Below, piece after piece: positions 44,897-54,613 of a stretch of 64,000 bases of DNA (positions within the stretch are counted from its first letter, which is position 1; every line of letters starts with the position of its first letter). The notes beneath the pieces were generated by a model that searched no databases, was not told where the DNA came from, and saw only the letters and a program-made list of their open reading frames with translations. The position numbers were made by a program, and so were the translations under genes. The DNA comes from Modestobacter sp. Leaf380 (GTDB taxonomy: Bacteria > Actinomycetota > Actinomycetes > Mycobacteriales > Geodermatophilaceae): contig NZ_LMQC01000020.1 of the NCBI RefSeq assembly GCF_001424485.1, forward strand, positions 434,001-498,000, in the 5' to 3' direction.

Positions 44897-45880
44897 TCAG
44901 CCGCGGCTGGTCTTCGCCGGGTCGCGCTCGACGACGTCGCCGAGCACCTCGTCGATCCGGGTCATGACCTCGGCCGGCAGCTCGACGCCGGCGGCCTTGA
45001 CGTTGTCGTGCACCTGCTCGGGACGTGTCGCGCCGATGATCGCGGCCGCGACGTTCTGGTTCTGCAGCACCCAGGCCAACGAGAACTGGGCCATGGACAG
45101 ACCGAGCTCGTCGGCGATGGGCCGCAGCTGCTGCACGCGGGTCAGGATGTCGTCGGTGAGGTAGCCCTTCATCGACGCCCCGGCCTGCTCGTGGCCGCCG
45201 CGGCTGTCTGCCGGCGGGGCCTGACCGGGCAGGTACTTGCCGGTCAGCACCCCCTGGGCCAGCGGGGACCAGACGATCTGGGAGAGGCCCTCCTGCTCCG
45301 ACGTCGGGACGACCTCGCTCTCGATGACCCGCCACAGCATCGAGTACTGCGGCTGGTTGCTGATCAGCTGGATGCCCAGCTCGCGGGCCAGCGCCGCACC
45401 GGCGGCGATCTCCTCCGCGCGCCACTCGCTGACACCGATGTAGAGGACCTTGCCCGCACGCACCAGGTCGGCGAAGGCGGTCATCGTCTCCTCCAGCGGC
45501 ACCGTGGAGTCGTACCGGTGCGCCTGGTAGAGGTCGATGTGGTCGGTCTGCAGCCGGTCGAGGGAGGCGTGGCAGCTCTCGATGATGTGCTTGCGGGAGA
45601 GGCCGCGGTCGTTGGCACCGGGCCCGGTGGGCCAGTACACCTTGGTGAAGACCTCGAGGCCCTCACGGCGTTGGCCCTTGAGTGCGCGGCCGAGCACGGA
45701 CTCGGCCTTGGTGCCGGCGTAGACGTCGGCGGTGTCGAAGGTGGTGATGCCGGCGTCGAGGGCGGCGTGCACGCAGGCGTGCGCCGCGTCCTCCTCGACC
45801 TGGCTGCCGTGGGTGAGCCAGTTGCCGTACGCGAGCTGGGTGATGTTCAGGCCGGAGCGGCCCAGGCGACGTGTGTCCAC
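44897..45880 (-). CDS. Aldo/keto reductase
   Basis: A 327-residue NADPH-dependent reductase with a TIM-barrel. Catalytic tetrad: Asp and Tyr in TFDTADVYAGTKAE, Lys in VFTKVYWP and His in LYQAHRYD. The sequence resembles the Kv-beta/YccK-like AKR subgroup. Substrate unknown. TAGGTT lies 6 bases before the GTG (leaderless layout). It is convergent with the small hypothetical gene. Confidence 0.93.
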   Translation of the reverse strand: MDTRRLGRSGLNITQLAYGNWLTHGSQVEEDAAHACVHAALDAGITTFDTADVYAGTKAESVLGRALKGQRREGLEVFTKVYWPTGPGANDRGLSRKHIIESCHASLDRLQTDHIDLYQAHRYDSTVPLEETMTAFADLVRAGKVLYIGVSEWRAEEIAAGAALARELGIQLISNQPQYSMLWRVIESEVVPTSEQEGLSQIVWSPLAQGVLTGKYLPGQAPPADSRGGHEQAGASMKGYLTDDILTRVQQLRPIADELGLSMAQFSLAWVLQNQNVAAAIIGATRPEQVHDNVKAAGVELPAEVMTRIDEVLGDVVERDPAKTSRG

Positions 45881-45909
45881 GCCACGAACCTAGGCCGGTC
45901 GCGGCCGGT

Positions 45910-46515
45910 CTACACGTCGGCGCCGAGCTCCACCTGCGGCTTGGGGAACCGCCACTTGCGGATCATCGTCGCTCGGCTGACGCCGTACCAGATGAGCCCA
46001 CGCGTCTTGGTGACGGCGGGGAAGCGCTCCGCGATCTTCTTCTTGATCTTGCGACCCAGGACGACGGAGTCGGCGATGATCAGCAGGAAGAAGGCGAACC
46101 AGATGAAGACCGTGTACTGCTGCACGGCGGCGTTGGGGATGAAGTAGCCCACCAGCACCAGGGCGGCGACGATCAGGAAGAGGCTGCCGGCGTTGCGGCG
46201 GGCGTCGACGAGGTCGCGCACCAGGCGCTTCTCCGGGCCCCGGTCGCGGGCCGGGAGGGCGCTGTCGTCACCTCGGGCGGCGGCCTCGCGGGCCGACCCG
46301 CGGTTGGCGGCCTGCTGCTCGCGCTGCCGCTTGTAGGCCTCCTTGCGCGTGGTCGGCGGCGGCGGGGGCGGGCCCGGACGCCGACCCTGTGCCTCGGCGC
46401 GGCGCGGCGTGGGGCGGCCCTTGCCGACCGCGGCCAGCTGCTGGGCGGTCAGGTCGGTGGCGGTGTCCGACGTCGTCTCGTCGTCGCGGCGGCGGCCGGG
46501 CAGGCGGAGCTTCAC
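45910..46515 (-). CDS. DUF3043 family membrane protein
   Basis: A 201-residue protein. A charged N-terminal region containing TRKEAYKRQREQQAANRG and EKRLVRDLVDARRN precedes two TM helices (about 118-138 and 143-160), followed by RKIKKKIAERFP and ...TMIRKWRFPKP. The layout is characteristic of DUF3043 and the position next to an A-type Fe-S carrier is the actinobacterial norm. TAGACT lies exactly 7 bases before GTG 46515. Confidence 0.88.
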   Translation of the reverse strand: MKLRLPGRRRDDETTSDTATDLTAQQLAAVGKGRPTPRRAEAQGRRPGPPPPPPTTRKEAYKRQREQQAANRGSAREAAARGDDSALPARDRGPEKRLVRDLVDARRNAGSLFLIVAALVLVGYFIPNAAVQQYTVFIWFAFFLLIIADSVVLGRKIKKKIAERFPAVTKTRGLIWYGVSRATMIRKWRFPKPQVELGADV

Positions 46516-46690
46516 GTGGGGGAGTCTACGTGCCCCCAGGGGGTGTCCCCGTGCACGAGGAGACGCGGCTGACACGGTCCGGCCCGTTCCGCGCCGTACA
46601 GTGGGAAGCAGCTCCGCCACGGCGGTGTTGGTCGTGGCAACGGCTGCGACACCCGCGTACCGGACACCCTCGAATGTGGGAGGACAGACC

Positions 46691-47068
46691 ATGACCGTGC
46701 AGGACACCACTGTCGACACGACGGCCCCCGCGGCCCCCGCCGCCACCGGCGTGCTCCTCAGCGACACCGCCGCCCTCAAGGTCAAGACGCTGCTGGACCA
46801 GGAGGGTCGGGACGACCTGCGCCTGCGCATCGCCGTCCAGCCCGGTGGCTGCTCGGGCCTGCGGTACCAGCTCTTCTTCGACGAGCGCTACCTCGACGGC
46901 GACCAGACCCACGAGTTCGGTGGCGTCGAGGTCATCGTGGACAGGATGAGCGGCCCGTACCTCGGCGGCGCGACGATCGACTTCGTCGACACCATCGAGA
47001 AGCAGGGCTTCACGATCGACAACCCGAACGCGGGCAGCTCCTGCGCCTGCGGGGACTCGTTCTCCTGA
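46691..47068 (+). CDS. erpA: A-type Fe-S cluster carrier (ErpA/HesB)
   Basis: A 125-residue protein that delivers iron-sulfur clusters to apoproteins. The three conserved ligands are Cys54 (GGCSGLRYQ), Cys118 and Cys120 (SSCACGDSF). An N-terminal extension of about 20 residues precedes the domain. It is a candidate supplier of clusters for LipA and the Rieske protein encoded in the window. It is divergent from the DUF3043 gene with a 175-base gap. Confidence 0.95.
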   Translation: MTVQDTTVDTTAPAAPAATGVLLSDTAALKVKTLLDQEGRDDLRLRIAVQPGGCSGLRYQLFFDERYLDGDQTHEFGGVEVIVDRMSGPYLGGATIDFVDTIEKQGFTIDNPNAGSSCACGDSFS

Positions 47069-47082
47069 TCGCCTGAACGACC

Positions 47083-47124
47083 GACGAGGCCCGGTCTCCC
47101 CACGTGGGGGGACCGGGCCTCGTC
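47083..47124. terminator. Bidirectional terminator hairpin
   Basis: Perfect 14-bp outer arms (GACGAGGCCCGGTC and its complement) enclose a CCCC-ACGT-GGGG inner palindrome between convergent genes. Confidence 0.85.
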
Positions 47125-47139
47125 GTCTGTCCGGGCTGC

Positions 47140-49074
47140 CTACAGGCGGACCGGGTACACCGTCTCCGGGACGTCGACCACGATCCGCTCCTCGACGAAG
47201 ATGCCGTGCCAGACCATGAAGACGAGCACCTCCCACAACTGACGGGCGATCCGCTTGCTCGGGACCTCCGCCGTCCTCAGCGAGGTGAGCATGGCCGCGA
47301 CCCTAGCGCGGTCCAGCCACTCGTCGGTCTGGCTGTCCGCGATCACCTGGTGGGCCCACTCGTGCAGCGGGCCGGCGAGGAACTCGGCCGTCGGCACCGG
47401 GAAGCCCAGCTTGCGGCGGTGCAGGATGGCCGGCGGCACGATCTGCTCCATCGCCCGGCGCAGCGCGTACTTGGTCGCGTCGCCGCCGCGGGGGACCCGC
47501 TGGTCCAGCGGGATGGTGCGGGCCACCTCGAACACCTCGGCGTCCAGGAACGGGACCCGCAGCTCCAGGGAGTTGGCCATCGTCATCTTGTCGGCCTTGA
47601 CCAGGATGTCCCCGCGCAGCCAGGTGAACAGGTCGACGTACTGCATCGCGGTCACGTCGTCGTAGCCGGCGGTGCGGGCCTGTCGGTAGAGGTCCTCGGT
47701 GACCTGGACGTGCGAGACGTCGGCGTCGTGCCCGCGCAGCAGGGCCGCGAGCTCGGCGCCGGAGAAGTTGCGCGCGTTGCCGTAGTAGCGCTCCTCCAAC
47801 GGGATCGAGGCCCGGCGGAGCAGGTCCTTGCCGCGTACGCCGTCGGGCAGGCGGCTCGACAGTGCGGCCATCACCCTCTTGCCGACGGCGGGCACGCGCT
47901 GGGCCCAGGCCAGGCTGATCGGTTCGCGGTAGATCGTGTAGCCGCCGAAGAGCTCGTCGGCGCCCTCCCCGGAGAGCACCACCTTGACGTGCTCGCGGGC
48001 CTCGCGGGCCACGAAGTACAGCGGCACGAGCGCCGGGTCGGCGACCGGGTCGTCGAGGTACCAGACGACCTCGGGGATGGCGGCGGCGAACTGCTCGGCG
48101 GTGATGACGACGGGGACGTGGGCGACACCCAGCTCCGCGGCCGACTGCGCCGCGATGTCCACCTCGGAGGTCGACTCCCGCTCGAAGCCGACGGTGAAGG
48201 TCATCAGGTCCGGGTTGTACCGGTGCGCCAGGGCGGCGATCGCCGTGGAGTCGATGCCGCTGGACAGGAAGGACCCGACGGTGACGTCGGCGCGCATGTG
48301 CTTGGCGACGGACTCGTCCAGTGCTGCGGCGATCCGGTCGTAGAGCTGTTGCTCCCGGCCGGCGGGCACCGGCTGCGGGGTGAACGTGGGGTGGAACCAG
48401 CGCTCGGTGGTGAGCTCGCCGCCGGCGACGGTGAACCGGGTCCCGCTCTCGATCCGGCGGATGCCGCGGTGCAGGGTCGCGGGCTCGGGCACGTACTGCA
48501 GCGTCAGGTACTGCTGCAGCGACGCCGGGTCCACGCCGCCGGCGGCCTCGGACCCGCCCAGCAGCTCGAGCACGGCCTTCTTCTCGCTGCTGAAGACCAG
48601 TCCGCCGTCGGCGAGACGCGCGGTGAACAGCGGCTTGATGCCGAAGTGGTCCCGGGCGCCGAACGCCGTCCGGGTCTCGGTGTCCCAGATGACGAAGGCG
48701 AACATCCCGCGCAACCGGGTGACGACGTCGGGACCCCAGTGGTGGAAGCCGGCCACGATCGCCTCGGTGTCGCCCTCGGTGGCGAACTCCGCCCCCAGCC
48801 CCGCGAGCTCGGCCCGAAGCTCCAGGTAGTTGTAGATCTCGCCGTTGAACAGGATCCGGTAGCGGCCACCGGCGTAGGGCAGCGGCTGGGGACTCCCGTC
48901 GACGTCGATGATCGACAGCCGGTTGAACCCGAGGACGACGTTGCCGTCCGACCACACCGCGGTGTCGTCGGGGCCGCGGTGGTGCAGGCAGTGCAGCGCG
49001 TGCTGCACCCCGCTCACCCGGGGGTCGTCGACCCGCTCGGCGTCGGTGGACAGGTAGGCCAGCAGGCCACACAT
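47140..49074 (-). CDS. asnB: Asparagine synthase (glutamine-hydrolysing)
   Basis: Makes asparagine from aspartate, ATP and glutamine. The 644-residue class B enzyme has the N-terminal nucleophile Cys2 (MCGLLAYLS) with RLSIIDVDGSPQPL and NGEIYNYLELR of the glutaminase domain, and the synthase P-loop SFLSSGIDSTAIAALA (about residue 270). SGEGADELFGGY lies further on. AsnB consumes glutamine, and this window encodes several ways to make it. It begins MCGLL without an extension, so the start is secure. Confidence 0.95.
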   Translation of the reverse strand: MCGLLAYLSTDAERVDDPRVSGVQHALHCLHHRGPDDTAVWSDGNVVLGFNRLSIIDVDGSPQPLPYAGGRYRILFNGEIYNYLELRAELAGLGAEFATEGDTEAIVAGFHHWGPDVVTRLRGMFAFVIWDTETRTAFGARDHFGIKPLFTARLADGGLVFSSEKKAVLELLGGSEAAGGVDPASLQQYLTLQYVPEPATLHRGIRRIESGTRFTVAGGELTTERWFHPTFTPQPVPAGREQQLYDRIAAALDESVAKHMRADVTVGSFLSSGIDSTAIAALAHRYNPDLMTFTVGFERESTSEVDIAAQSAAELGVAHVPVVITAEQFAAAIPEVVWYLDDPVADPALVPLYFVAREAREHVKVVLSGEGADELFGGYTIYREPISLAWAQRVPAVGKRVMAALSSRLPDGVRGKDLLRRASIPLEERYYGNARNFSGAELAALLRGHDADVSHVQVTEDLYRQARTAGYDDVTAMQYVDLFTWLRGDILVKADKMTMANSLELRVPFLDAEVFEVARTIPLDQRVPRGGDATKYALRRAMEQIVPPAILHRRKLGFPVPTAEFLAGPLHEWAHQVIADSQTDEWLDRARVAAMLTSLRTAEVPSKRIARQLWEVLVFMVWHGIFVEERIVVDVPETVYPVRL

Positions 49075-49138
49075 CAGGCGCAGGTCTCCGGGGGTGTCGG
49101 CGGCTCGGCCCCGGACGGGACGAGCGGGTGGTGCGGGA

Positions 49139-49495
49139 TCAGACGGGCAGGCCCGCGCGCACGCGGCGGCTGACCCGGCGCTCGACCCAGAAGGACAGCA
49201 GGGGGACGACGCCGGCCAGCAGGACCAGAGCGGTGCCCTTGCCGGTGAACCTGGCCTTGAGGGCGAGGTCGAAGGCGGCGACGAGGTAGACGATGAAGAG
49301 GAAGCCGTGGATCGGGGAGACCACAGCGGAGACCTCCGGGACGCCGAACCCGTAGTTCAGCGGCACGCCCACGAAGACCAGGACCGCCAGCATCACGCCG
49401 ACCACGTAGGCCATGACCGAGTAGCGCCGCAGGCTGCCGGGGATCTTCGCCTCGTCCCGGCGGGGCGCGCGGGGGGCGGTGGTCTCAGCGGACAT
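49139..49495 (-). CDS. DUF3817 family membrane protein
   Basis: A 118-residue protein with three TM helices (about residues 22-42, 55-75, 85-102) matching DUF3817: YSVMAYVVGVMLAVLVFVGVPLNYGFG..VSPIHGFLFIVYLVAAFDLALKAR. Function unknown. The ATG overlaps the upstream gene's stop region by 11 bases. Confidence 0.85.
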   Translation of the reverse strand: MSAETTAPRAPRRDEAKIPGSLRRYSVMAYVVGVMLAVLVFVGVPLNYGFGVPEVSAVVSPIHGFLFIVYLVAAFDLALKARFTGKGTALVLLAGVVPLLSFWVERRVSRRVRAGLPV

Positions 49496-49844
49496 CTCGG
49501 CCTCGCAGTGCCTTCTCGTTGAGCTCGGCCAGGTAGGCGTTGTAGGCAGCCATCTCCGGGTCGCCCGTGGTGTCGATCCGCGGACGCTGGTACAGCACGA
49601 CCTCGTGGCCGGGCTCGTCGGCGTCGGGGTCCCGGGCCAGCTCGTCCCGGACCATCTTGGAGTAGAACCACAGGCCCATGAAGCCGTAGAGCGGCCACTG
49701 CAGCGCGTAGCTCCAGTTGACGGCGCCGCCGCCGTCCTCGGCCTTGGTCAACTGCCAGTAACCGAGGAAGAACGTGGCCACGAAGAGGGCCGCCACCAGC
49801 AGGTGGAGCAGCACCCACCTGGGGGTCAGCAGCCGGGGGAGCAC
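49485..49844 (-). CDS. Conserved membrane protein near the cytochrome oxidase genes
   Basis: A 119-residue protein beginning LPRLLTPRWVLLHLLVAALFVATFFLGYWQLTKAE, with TM1 at about residues 9-28 and TM2 at about 44-60, then a hydrophilic tail. The 'RWVLLHLLVAAL......GYWQL' start recalls the N-terminus of SURF1-type assembly factors, but the length and the rest do not match. It lies next to ctaC and DUF3817 in many actinobacteria. GTG 49844 is used. Function unknown. Confidence 0.75.
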   Translation of the reverse strand: MLPRLLTPRWVLLHLLVAALFVATFFLGYWQLTKAEDGGGAVNWSYALQWPLYGFMGLWFYSKMVRDELARDPDADEPGHEVVLYQRPRIDTTGDPEMAAYNAYLAELNEKALRGRDVR

Positions 49845-50210
49845 CCCTCGACTGTAACCGCCGGGTGGGGCGCGGCGGCAGGGCCGACCGACGTCACACC
49901 CGCGGGACGGGCCGGTGGGGGAGCGGCCGTGTCGTGTGCGCGGTTGCCCGACCGCGGTGGGCTGCCCCGTCCCCGGTGTCGCGGTGGTGAGCCCCGTCGC
50001 ACCCCGTCGGGGTCTCCTCGGCCGGGCCGCGGGTGGTCCCGACACCCGGTGCCCCGGCCACCCGGCCAGGGGTCGCCGCGTCGGTGCACTCGGCTACGCT
50101 CCAACCAGACTGTGGTCGGAGTGGGCAGGACCTGTCGGGACACCGAGAGGGCACCCACGAGCCAGACCGCGCGACACACGTCGCGCGGAGGAACAAGGAG
50201 GCAGCGGGCA
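49845..50210. other. Intergenic region upstream of ctaC
   Basis: No coding frame is convincing over these 366 bases. A TACGCT hexamer near 50093 is the best -10-like element for ctaC, which would give a leader of about 110 bases. AGGAACAAGGAGG just before 50211 is the ctaC ribosome-binding site. Confidence 0.45.
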
Positions 50211-51089
50211 GTGGCTCGACGGAGCAAGCTCGCGCGGGTCGCCGCGCTCGGCGTCCTGGCCGTGCTCACCCTCACGGGGTGCGACCTGAACAACGAGTTC
50301 TGGCGGTTCGGGTGGCCTGAGGGCATCACGGACCAGGCGCAGGACATGCGGCAGTTGTGGACCGGGTCGGTCATCGCGGCCCTGGTCGTCGGCATCGCCG
50401 TGTGGGCGCTGATCTTCTGGTCGGTCGTGCGGCACAAGAAGCGTGGCGAGGAACTGCCCAAGCAGACCGCCTACAACCTGCCGCTGGAGATCGTCTACAC
50501 GATCATCCCGTTCGTCATCATCGCGGTGCTCTTCTTCTACACCGTGGTCGTGCAGAACCGGGTCCAGGAGCGCAGTGACAACCCGGACGTGACGATCGCG
50601 GTCAACGCGTTCAAGTGGAACTGGCAGTTCGTCTACCCCGAGACGACCGACTCCAACGGCGGGACGCCGGTGAGCACCGTCGGGTCGAGCACCGAGATCC
50701 CGATCCTGGTGGTCCCGACCGACCAGACCGTCCGCTTCGAGGTCGCCTCCGCCGACGTCATCCACTCGTTCTGGGTGCCGGAGTTCCTCTTCAAGCTCGA
50801 CGTCATCCCGGGCAACGAGAACGGGCGCGACAACGTCTTCGAGGTGACCGTCCGCGAGGAGGGTGCCTTCGTGGGCCGCTGCGCCGAGCTGTGCGGGACC
50901 TACCACGCGAACATGAACTTCGAGGTCCGCGCCGTCTCCGGCGAGGACTACGACGCCTACCTCGCCGCGCGGGAAGACGGTCTGTCGACCTTCGACGCGC
51001 TGGAGAGCATCGGCCAGCCCGGCTCGGCCACCACGACGCGTCCCTTCAACATCAGCGAGCAGCAGCAGCTCGACGCTGCCGGCAACTGA
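50211..51089 (+). CDS. ctaC: Cytochrome c oxidase subunit II
   Basis: A 292-residue subunit of aa3 oxidase that carries the CuA centre. It starts with a lipoprotein signal (LTLTGCD; lipid-modified Cys24), then two TM helices (about 52-72 and 97-116) and a periplasmic cupredoxin domain. The CuA ligands His185, Cys224, Glu226, Cys228, His232 and Met235 are all present. GTG 50211 follows AAGGAGG by 8 bases. It receives electrons from the diheme QcrC of the bc1 complex encoded at 55725-56609. ctaD is not adjacent; ctaF follows. Confidence 0.97.
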   Translation: MARRSKLARVAALGVLAVLTLTGCDLNNEFWRFGWPEGITDQAQDMRQLWTGSVIAALVVGIAVWALIFWSVVRHKKRGEELPKQTAYNLPLEIVYTIIPFVIIAVLFFYTVVVQNRVQERSDNPDVTIAVNAFKWNWQFVYPETTDSNGGTPVSTVGSSTEIPILVVPTDQTVRFEVASADVIHSFWVPEFLFKLDVIPGNENGRDNVFEVTVREEGAFVGRCAELCGTYHANMNFEVRAVSGEDYDAYLAAREDGLSTFDALESIGQPGSATTTRPFNISEQQQLDAAGN

Positions 51090-51119
51090 CGTGACGACCC
51101 ACCAGCAGGAGGACCGGCC

Positions 51120-51521
51120 GTGAAGGTCGAAGCGCTCATCTTCAACGTCATCGCCGCGTTCTGCGTCGTGGCCGCCGTCGTCTACGGCGTGTGGTCGCGT
51201 GAGCCGATCGGCACCACGGCGCTGGCCCTGTCCGCCGGCCTCATGGGCCTCATCGGCGGTTTCTTCTGGTTCGTGGCGCGGCGCATCGACGCCCGCCCCG
51301 AGGACCGCAAGGACGCCGAGATCGCCGACGGCGCCGGCGAGCTGGGCTTCTTCTCCCCGGGCAGCTACTGGCCGTTCGGCCTGGCCCTCTCGGCCGCGCT
51401 GATGGGTCTGGCCCTGGCGTTCTTCTACCCCTGGTTGATCGTCACGGCGGGTGTCTTCCTGTTGATCACCATCGGTGGCCTGCTCTTCGAGTACTACACC
51501 GGGCAGAACGCGCACAGCTGA
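51120..51521 (+). CDS. ctaF: Cytochrome c oxidase subunit IV (CtaF)
   Basis: A 133-residue actinobacterial-specific oxidase subunit with four TM helices (about residues 5-24, 32-51, 82-100, 103-121). It starts 30 bases after ctaC with AGGAGG 6 bases before the GTG, so it is in the same operon. The second pair of helices is preceded by GELGFFSPGSYWPFG, typical of CtaF. Confidence 0.93.
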   Translation: MKVEALIFNVIAAFCVVAAVVYGVWSREPIGTTALALSAGLMGLIGGFFWFVARRIDARPEDRKDAEIADGAGELGFFSPGSYWPFGLALSAALMGLALAFFYPWLIVTAGVFLLITIGGLLFEYYTGQNAHS

Positions 51522-51541
51522 GCTCGAGCTCCGCGCTCTAC

Positions 51542-51574
51542 CGAAGGCCCCTCCCGCTGTGGGAGGGGCCTTCG
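51542..51574 (+). terminator. Terminator after ctaF
   Basis: Perfect 14-bp arms (CGAAGGCCCCTCCC and its complement) with a GCTGT loop lie 20 bases after the stop. Confidence 0.85.
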
Positions 51575-52634
51575 TGCGTTCCTGGGCCAGTTGGTGGTCG
51601 TGGACGCGTCGCCAGCATCTGTGGGCCCCTCCGCGCGTCGGGGTGGGCGAGGCTGATCGCGCCTGATCGCCGGACGTGTTGCGTCAGGCTCTCGCTTCGC
51701 GCTGCTCGGCGCCGCTCGTCGGGTGGACGCTGCACCGAGCTCGGCCCACTGCCCCGACGCGATGGACGTCAGCGGTTCCCGGACTGACCTCGCCCCGTCC
51801 TCGGCCGCTCGGTCGGGTGACAGCAGCGAGCGGCGGGGCCGGGTGGCCGGACGGGCGCCCGCAGACGGACGGGGTGGGCCGCTCGGGCCATGGAGGACCG
51901 CCACGTGCGGAGCCCCATGCCCAGACGGACTCCCCCAGCGACTGGACGGGCCTGGACCTCGCGGCTCCGACCGCGACCGTCGACGTCGCCCTCGTCGTCT
52001 GGACGGGGCGTCCTCAGGGAGTGCTGAGGACGCAGTCAGCCTGCGGAATGCGTCCCAGGCACGCCACGAGTCCTGGCCAGTGCACCTCTGGTGGCGCCGA
52101 CCAGCTCCCTGAGGGCTGACAGGCCGGTACCTCGCGAGGGGCGCACGGCGCGGTGGTGCGCCTGCCCGCCTTGCACGTCGATGCCCGCATCGCCCGGGGG
52201 GACGGTCAGTCGGTCACCGGAGACGGCCGCTGGTGGCTGTGGCGGCTCGACTGACACGGAACGACGCGACGTGGCGTCGAATCGCGGGGGAGTGAGTCGG
52301 CCAGCGCGAGCAGGACCACGGCGGGAACACAGCTGCGTGCCCACAGGGCCACGGCGGTGGGGGGATCTGACGTGGGGTGGGCCGGCGCCCCCGCGGACAG
52401 GGCAGCCGTGCCTGGTCAGGCTCGGTGCTGGCAGAGGGAGGGCGCGAGCAACGGCAGCGGCGTGAGCAGAGCAGGCGTGAGGCGGAGCTGCGGCTCGCGC
52501 AGAGGCTGTGGTGTGAGCGGAGTCCGGTCACGGGCGAGAGGCTGGAGCGTGAGCTCGCACGGGCGTGAGCAGAGGCGCGGCATGGGCCAGGGCGATGACG
52601 CGATCTGGACCCCGAGGCGACCGGGACCCCCGAC
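51575..52634. other. Gene-poor region between ctaF and the repeat array
   Basis: About 1.06 kb with several open frames on both strands but none with conserved motifs, credible composition or a supported start. It could hold a decayed gene. The last 200 bases already carry scattered GTGAGC/GCGAG words that become regular in the following array. Confidence 0.4.
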
Positions 52635-52885
52635 GTGAGCAGGGCGCGACGCGAGCCAGGCCCGATGTGGGCATGGCCCGACGCGTGCGAGCCTCACGCG
52701 AGCAGGACCCGACGCGAGCCAGCCCGTTGCGAGCAGGGGTCTCAGTGCGAGCAAGGGGGCTCAGCGCGAGCAAGGGGGCTCAGCGCGAGCAAGGTCCAAC
52801 CCGAGCAGGGCCGGACGCGAGCTGGGCCTCGATGCGAGCCTGGCCGGACGCGAGCTGGGCCCCGACGCGAGCAGGGCCCCGACGG
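52635..52885. repeat. Degenerate 15-18-bp tandem repeats ending in a terminator arm
   Basis: About fifteen tandem units of consensus GCGAGCAGGGCCCGAC lie end to end, with variants such as GCGAGCCAGG, GCGAGCAAGGGGGCTCA (twice) and GCGAGCTGGGCC. The last unit is the left arm of the qcrB terminator at 52871. The unit lacks dyad symmetry and there are no unique spacers, so it is not a CRISPR. Confidence 0.7.
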
Positions 52886-52905
52886 TCAGACCGTCGGGGC
52901 CCTGC
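52871..52905 (-). terminator. Terminator after qcrB
   Basis: A perfect 16-bp stem (GCAGGGCCCCGACGGT and its complement) with a CAG loop, 23 bases beyond the qcrB stop. Confidence 0.88.
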
Positions 52906-52927
52906 TGGTGGTGCGGGTCGTGCTCGA

Positions 52928-54613
52928 TCAGTCGCGCGGGTCCTGCGGTCGACCGCCGTCGGACGGGCGGCCGCCCTCGGAGGGACGACCCGAGCCGGTG
53001 AGCTGCTGCCGCTCGGCCTCGGCGGCCTCCAGGCCACGCTGCTCCTGGCGACTGCCGATGTGCACGTCGGAGATCCGCTCGACGGGCTTGAAGAAGCCCT
53101 TGACCGCCCGCCGCGCACCGCCGACCTGGTTCATCCGCTTCGGCACCGGAGCTCCGCCGTAGGTCAGCTGGCCGTGGCCGTGCTCGTCGACCGGGCCGAG
53201 GGGCTGGTGCACCTCGATGAACTCACCGCTGGGCAGCCGGCGGATGACACCGGTCTCGATGCCGTGCTCCAGGACCTCACGGTCGTGGCGCTGCAGACCC
53301 AGGCAGATCCGGTAGGTCGCCATGTAGGCGATCGGGGGCAGGACGATCATCCCGATCCGCCCGACCCAGGTCATGGCGTTGAGGCTGATGTCGAACTTGT
53401 CGGCGATCAGGTCGTTGCCACCGGACATCATGAGCACGCCGTAGAAGGTGAGTGCCATGACGCCGACCGAGGTGCGCACCGGGACGTCGCGGGGACGCTG
53501 CAGCAGGTGGTGCGACGCGGTGTCCTTGGTGAGCTTGCGCTCGATGTTCGGGTAGAGCGCCAGCACGGTGAACATCGCACCGGCGACGACGACCGTGGGC
53601 CAGAACAGCGCCGGGATCGTGTAGTCGCCGGGGAGGTTGATGTCCCAGGCCGGGAACAGACGCGTCGAGCCGTCCAGGAAGCCGATGTACCAGTCCGGCT
53701 GCGAACCGGCCGACACCTGCGCCGGGTTGTACGGACCCCACAGCCAGATCGGGTTGATCTGGACGAGGCCACCGAGGGCGGCGGTCAGGCCGAAGACGAT
53801 GAAGAACAGCGCCGTCGCCTTGCCCGCGAAGGCCGGGAAGAGACGGTTGCCGACCACGTTGTGCTCGGTCCGGCCCGGGCCGGGGAACTGGGTGTGCTTC
53901 TGCTTGATCAGCAGGAGCAGGTGGACGGCGATCAGCGCCAGGATGATCGCCGGCAGGATCAGCACGTGGACGATGTAGAAGCGTCCGATGATCGCGTCGC
54001 CGACGTAGTCACCGTCGAAGACCGCCCAGTGCGCCCAGGTGCCGATGACCGGGATGGACAGCAGGATCGCCGAGATGATACGCAGGCCGGTGCCCGACAG
54101 CAGGTCGTCGGGCATCGAGTAGCCCGTGACGCCCATGAGCAGCGCCAGCACCAGCAGGACGACACCGATGATCCAGTTCGTCTCACGCGGCTTGCGGAAC
54201 GCGCCGGTGAAGAAGATGCGCAGCAGGTGGACGACGATCGAGGCCACGAACAGCAGGGCCGCCCAGTGGTGGATCTGCCGGATCAGCAGACCGCCCCGGA
54301 CGTCGAAGCTCAGCGCCAGGGTCGACTCGTACGCCTGGGACATCTCGACGCCGCGCAGCGGGGCGTAAGCGCCCTCGTAGACGGTCTCCGCCATCGAGGC
54401 GTCGAAGAAGAACGTCAGGTACGTGCCCGAGAGCAGCAGGATGACGAAGGAGTAGAGGGCGATCTCCCCGAGCAGGAAGGACCAGTGGTCGGGGAAGACC
54501 TTGTTGAGGGTGCGGCGCAGTGGACCGGCGACGATGAGTCGCTCGTCGATCTCGCTGGCTGCCTTGCCGATCTTCGTGGTGGGTTGTCCCGGCGCGACCG
54601 CGGTTGTTGCCAT
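52928..54613 (-). CDS. qcrB: Cytochrome bc1 complex cytochrome b subunit
   Basis: A 561-residue membrane protein that carries both b hemes and the quinol sites of complex III. The N-terminal b-type helices include [28 protein letters not shown] with its heme-ligand His residues, [16 protein letters not shown], and the Qo-site motif PDWY in [11 protein letters not shown]. The C-terminal cytosolic extension (about residues 435-561) is longer than mitochondrial forms, as usual in actinobacteria. Its ATG shares one base with the qcrA stop (TGATG). It is the target family of imidazopyridine-type inhibitors in mycobacteria. Confidence 0.97.
   Translation of the reverse strand: MATTAVAPGQPTTKIGKAASEIDERLIVAGPLRRTLNKVFPDHWSFLLGEIALYSFVILLLSGTYLTFFFDASMAETVYEGAYAPLRGVEMSQAYESTLALSFDVRGGLLIRQIHHWAALLFVASIVVHLLRIFFTGAFRKPRETNWIIGVVLLVLALLMGVTGYSMPDDLLSGTGLRIISAILLSIPVIGTWAHWAVFDGDYVGDAIIGRFYIVHVLILPAIILALIAVHLLLLIKQKHTQFPGPGRTEHNVVGNRLFPAFAGKATALFFIVFGLTAALGGLVQINPIWLWGPYNPAQVSAGSQPDWYIGFLDGSTRLFPAWDINLPGDYTIPALFWPTVVVAGAMFTVLALYPNIERKLTKDTASHHLLQRPRDVPVRTSVGVMALTFYGVLMMSGGNDLIADKFDISLNAMTWVGRIGMIVLPPIAYMATYRICLGLQRHDREVLEHGIETGVIRRLPSGEFIEVHQPLGPVDEHGHGQLTYGGAPVPKRMNQVGGARRAVKGFFKPVERISDVHIGSRQEQRGLEAAEAERQQLTGSGRPSEGGRPSDGGRPQDPRD

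Noticed and set aside
51575-52634. Several frames of 60-140 codons on both strands
   Set aside because: No motif, poor starts and low-complexity composition; I could not support any as a gene.
52635-52885. Possible CRISPR array
   Set aside because: Units are 15-18 bp, degenerate and directly adjacent, with no unique spacers and no cas genes.
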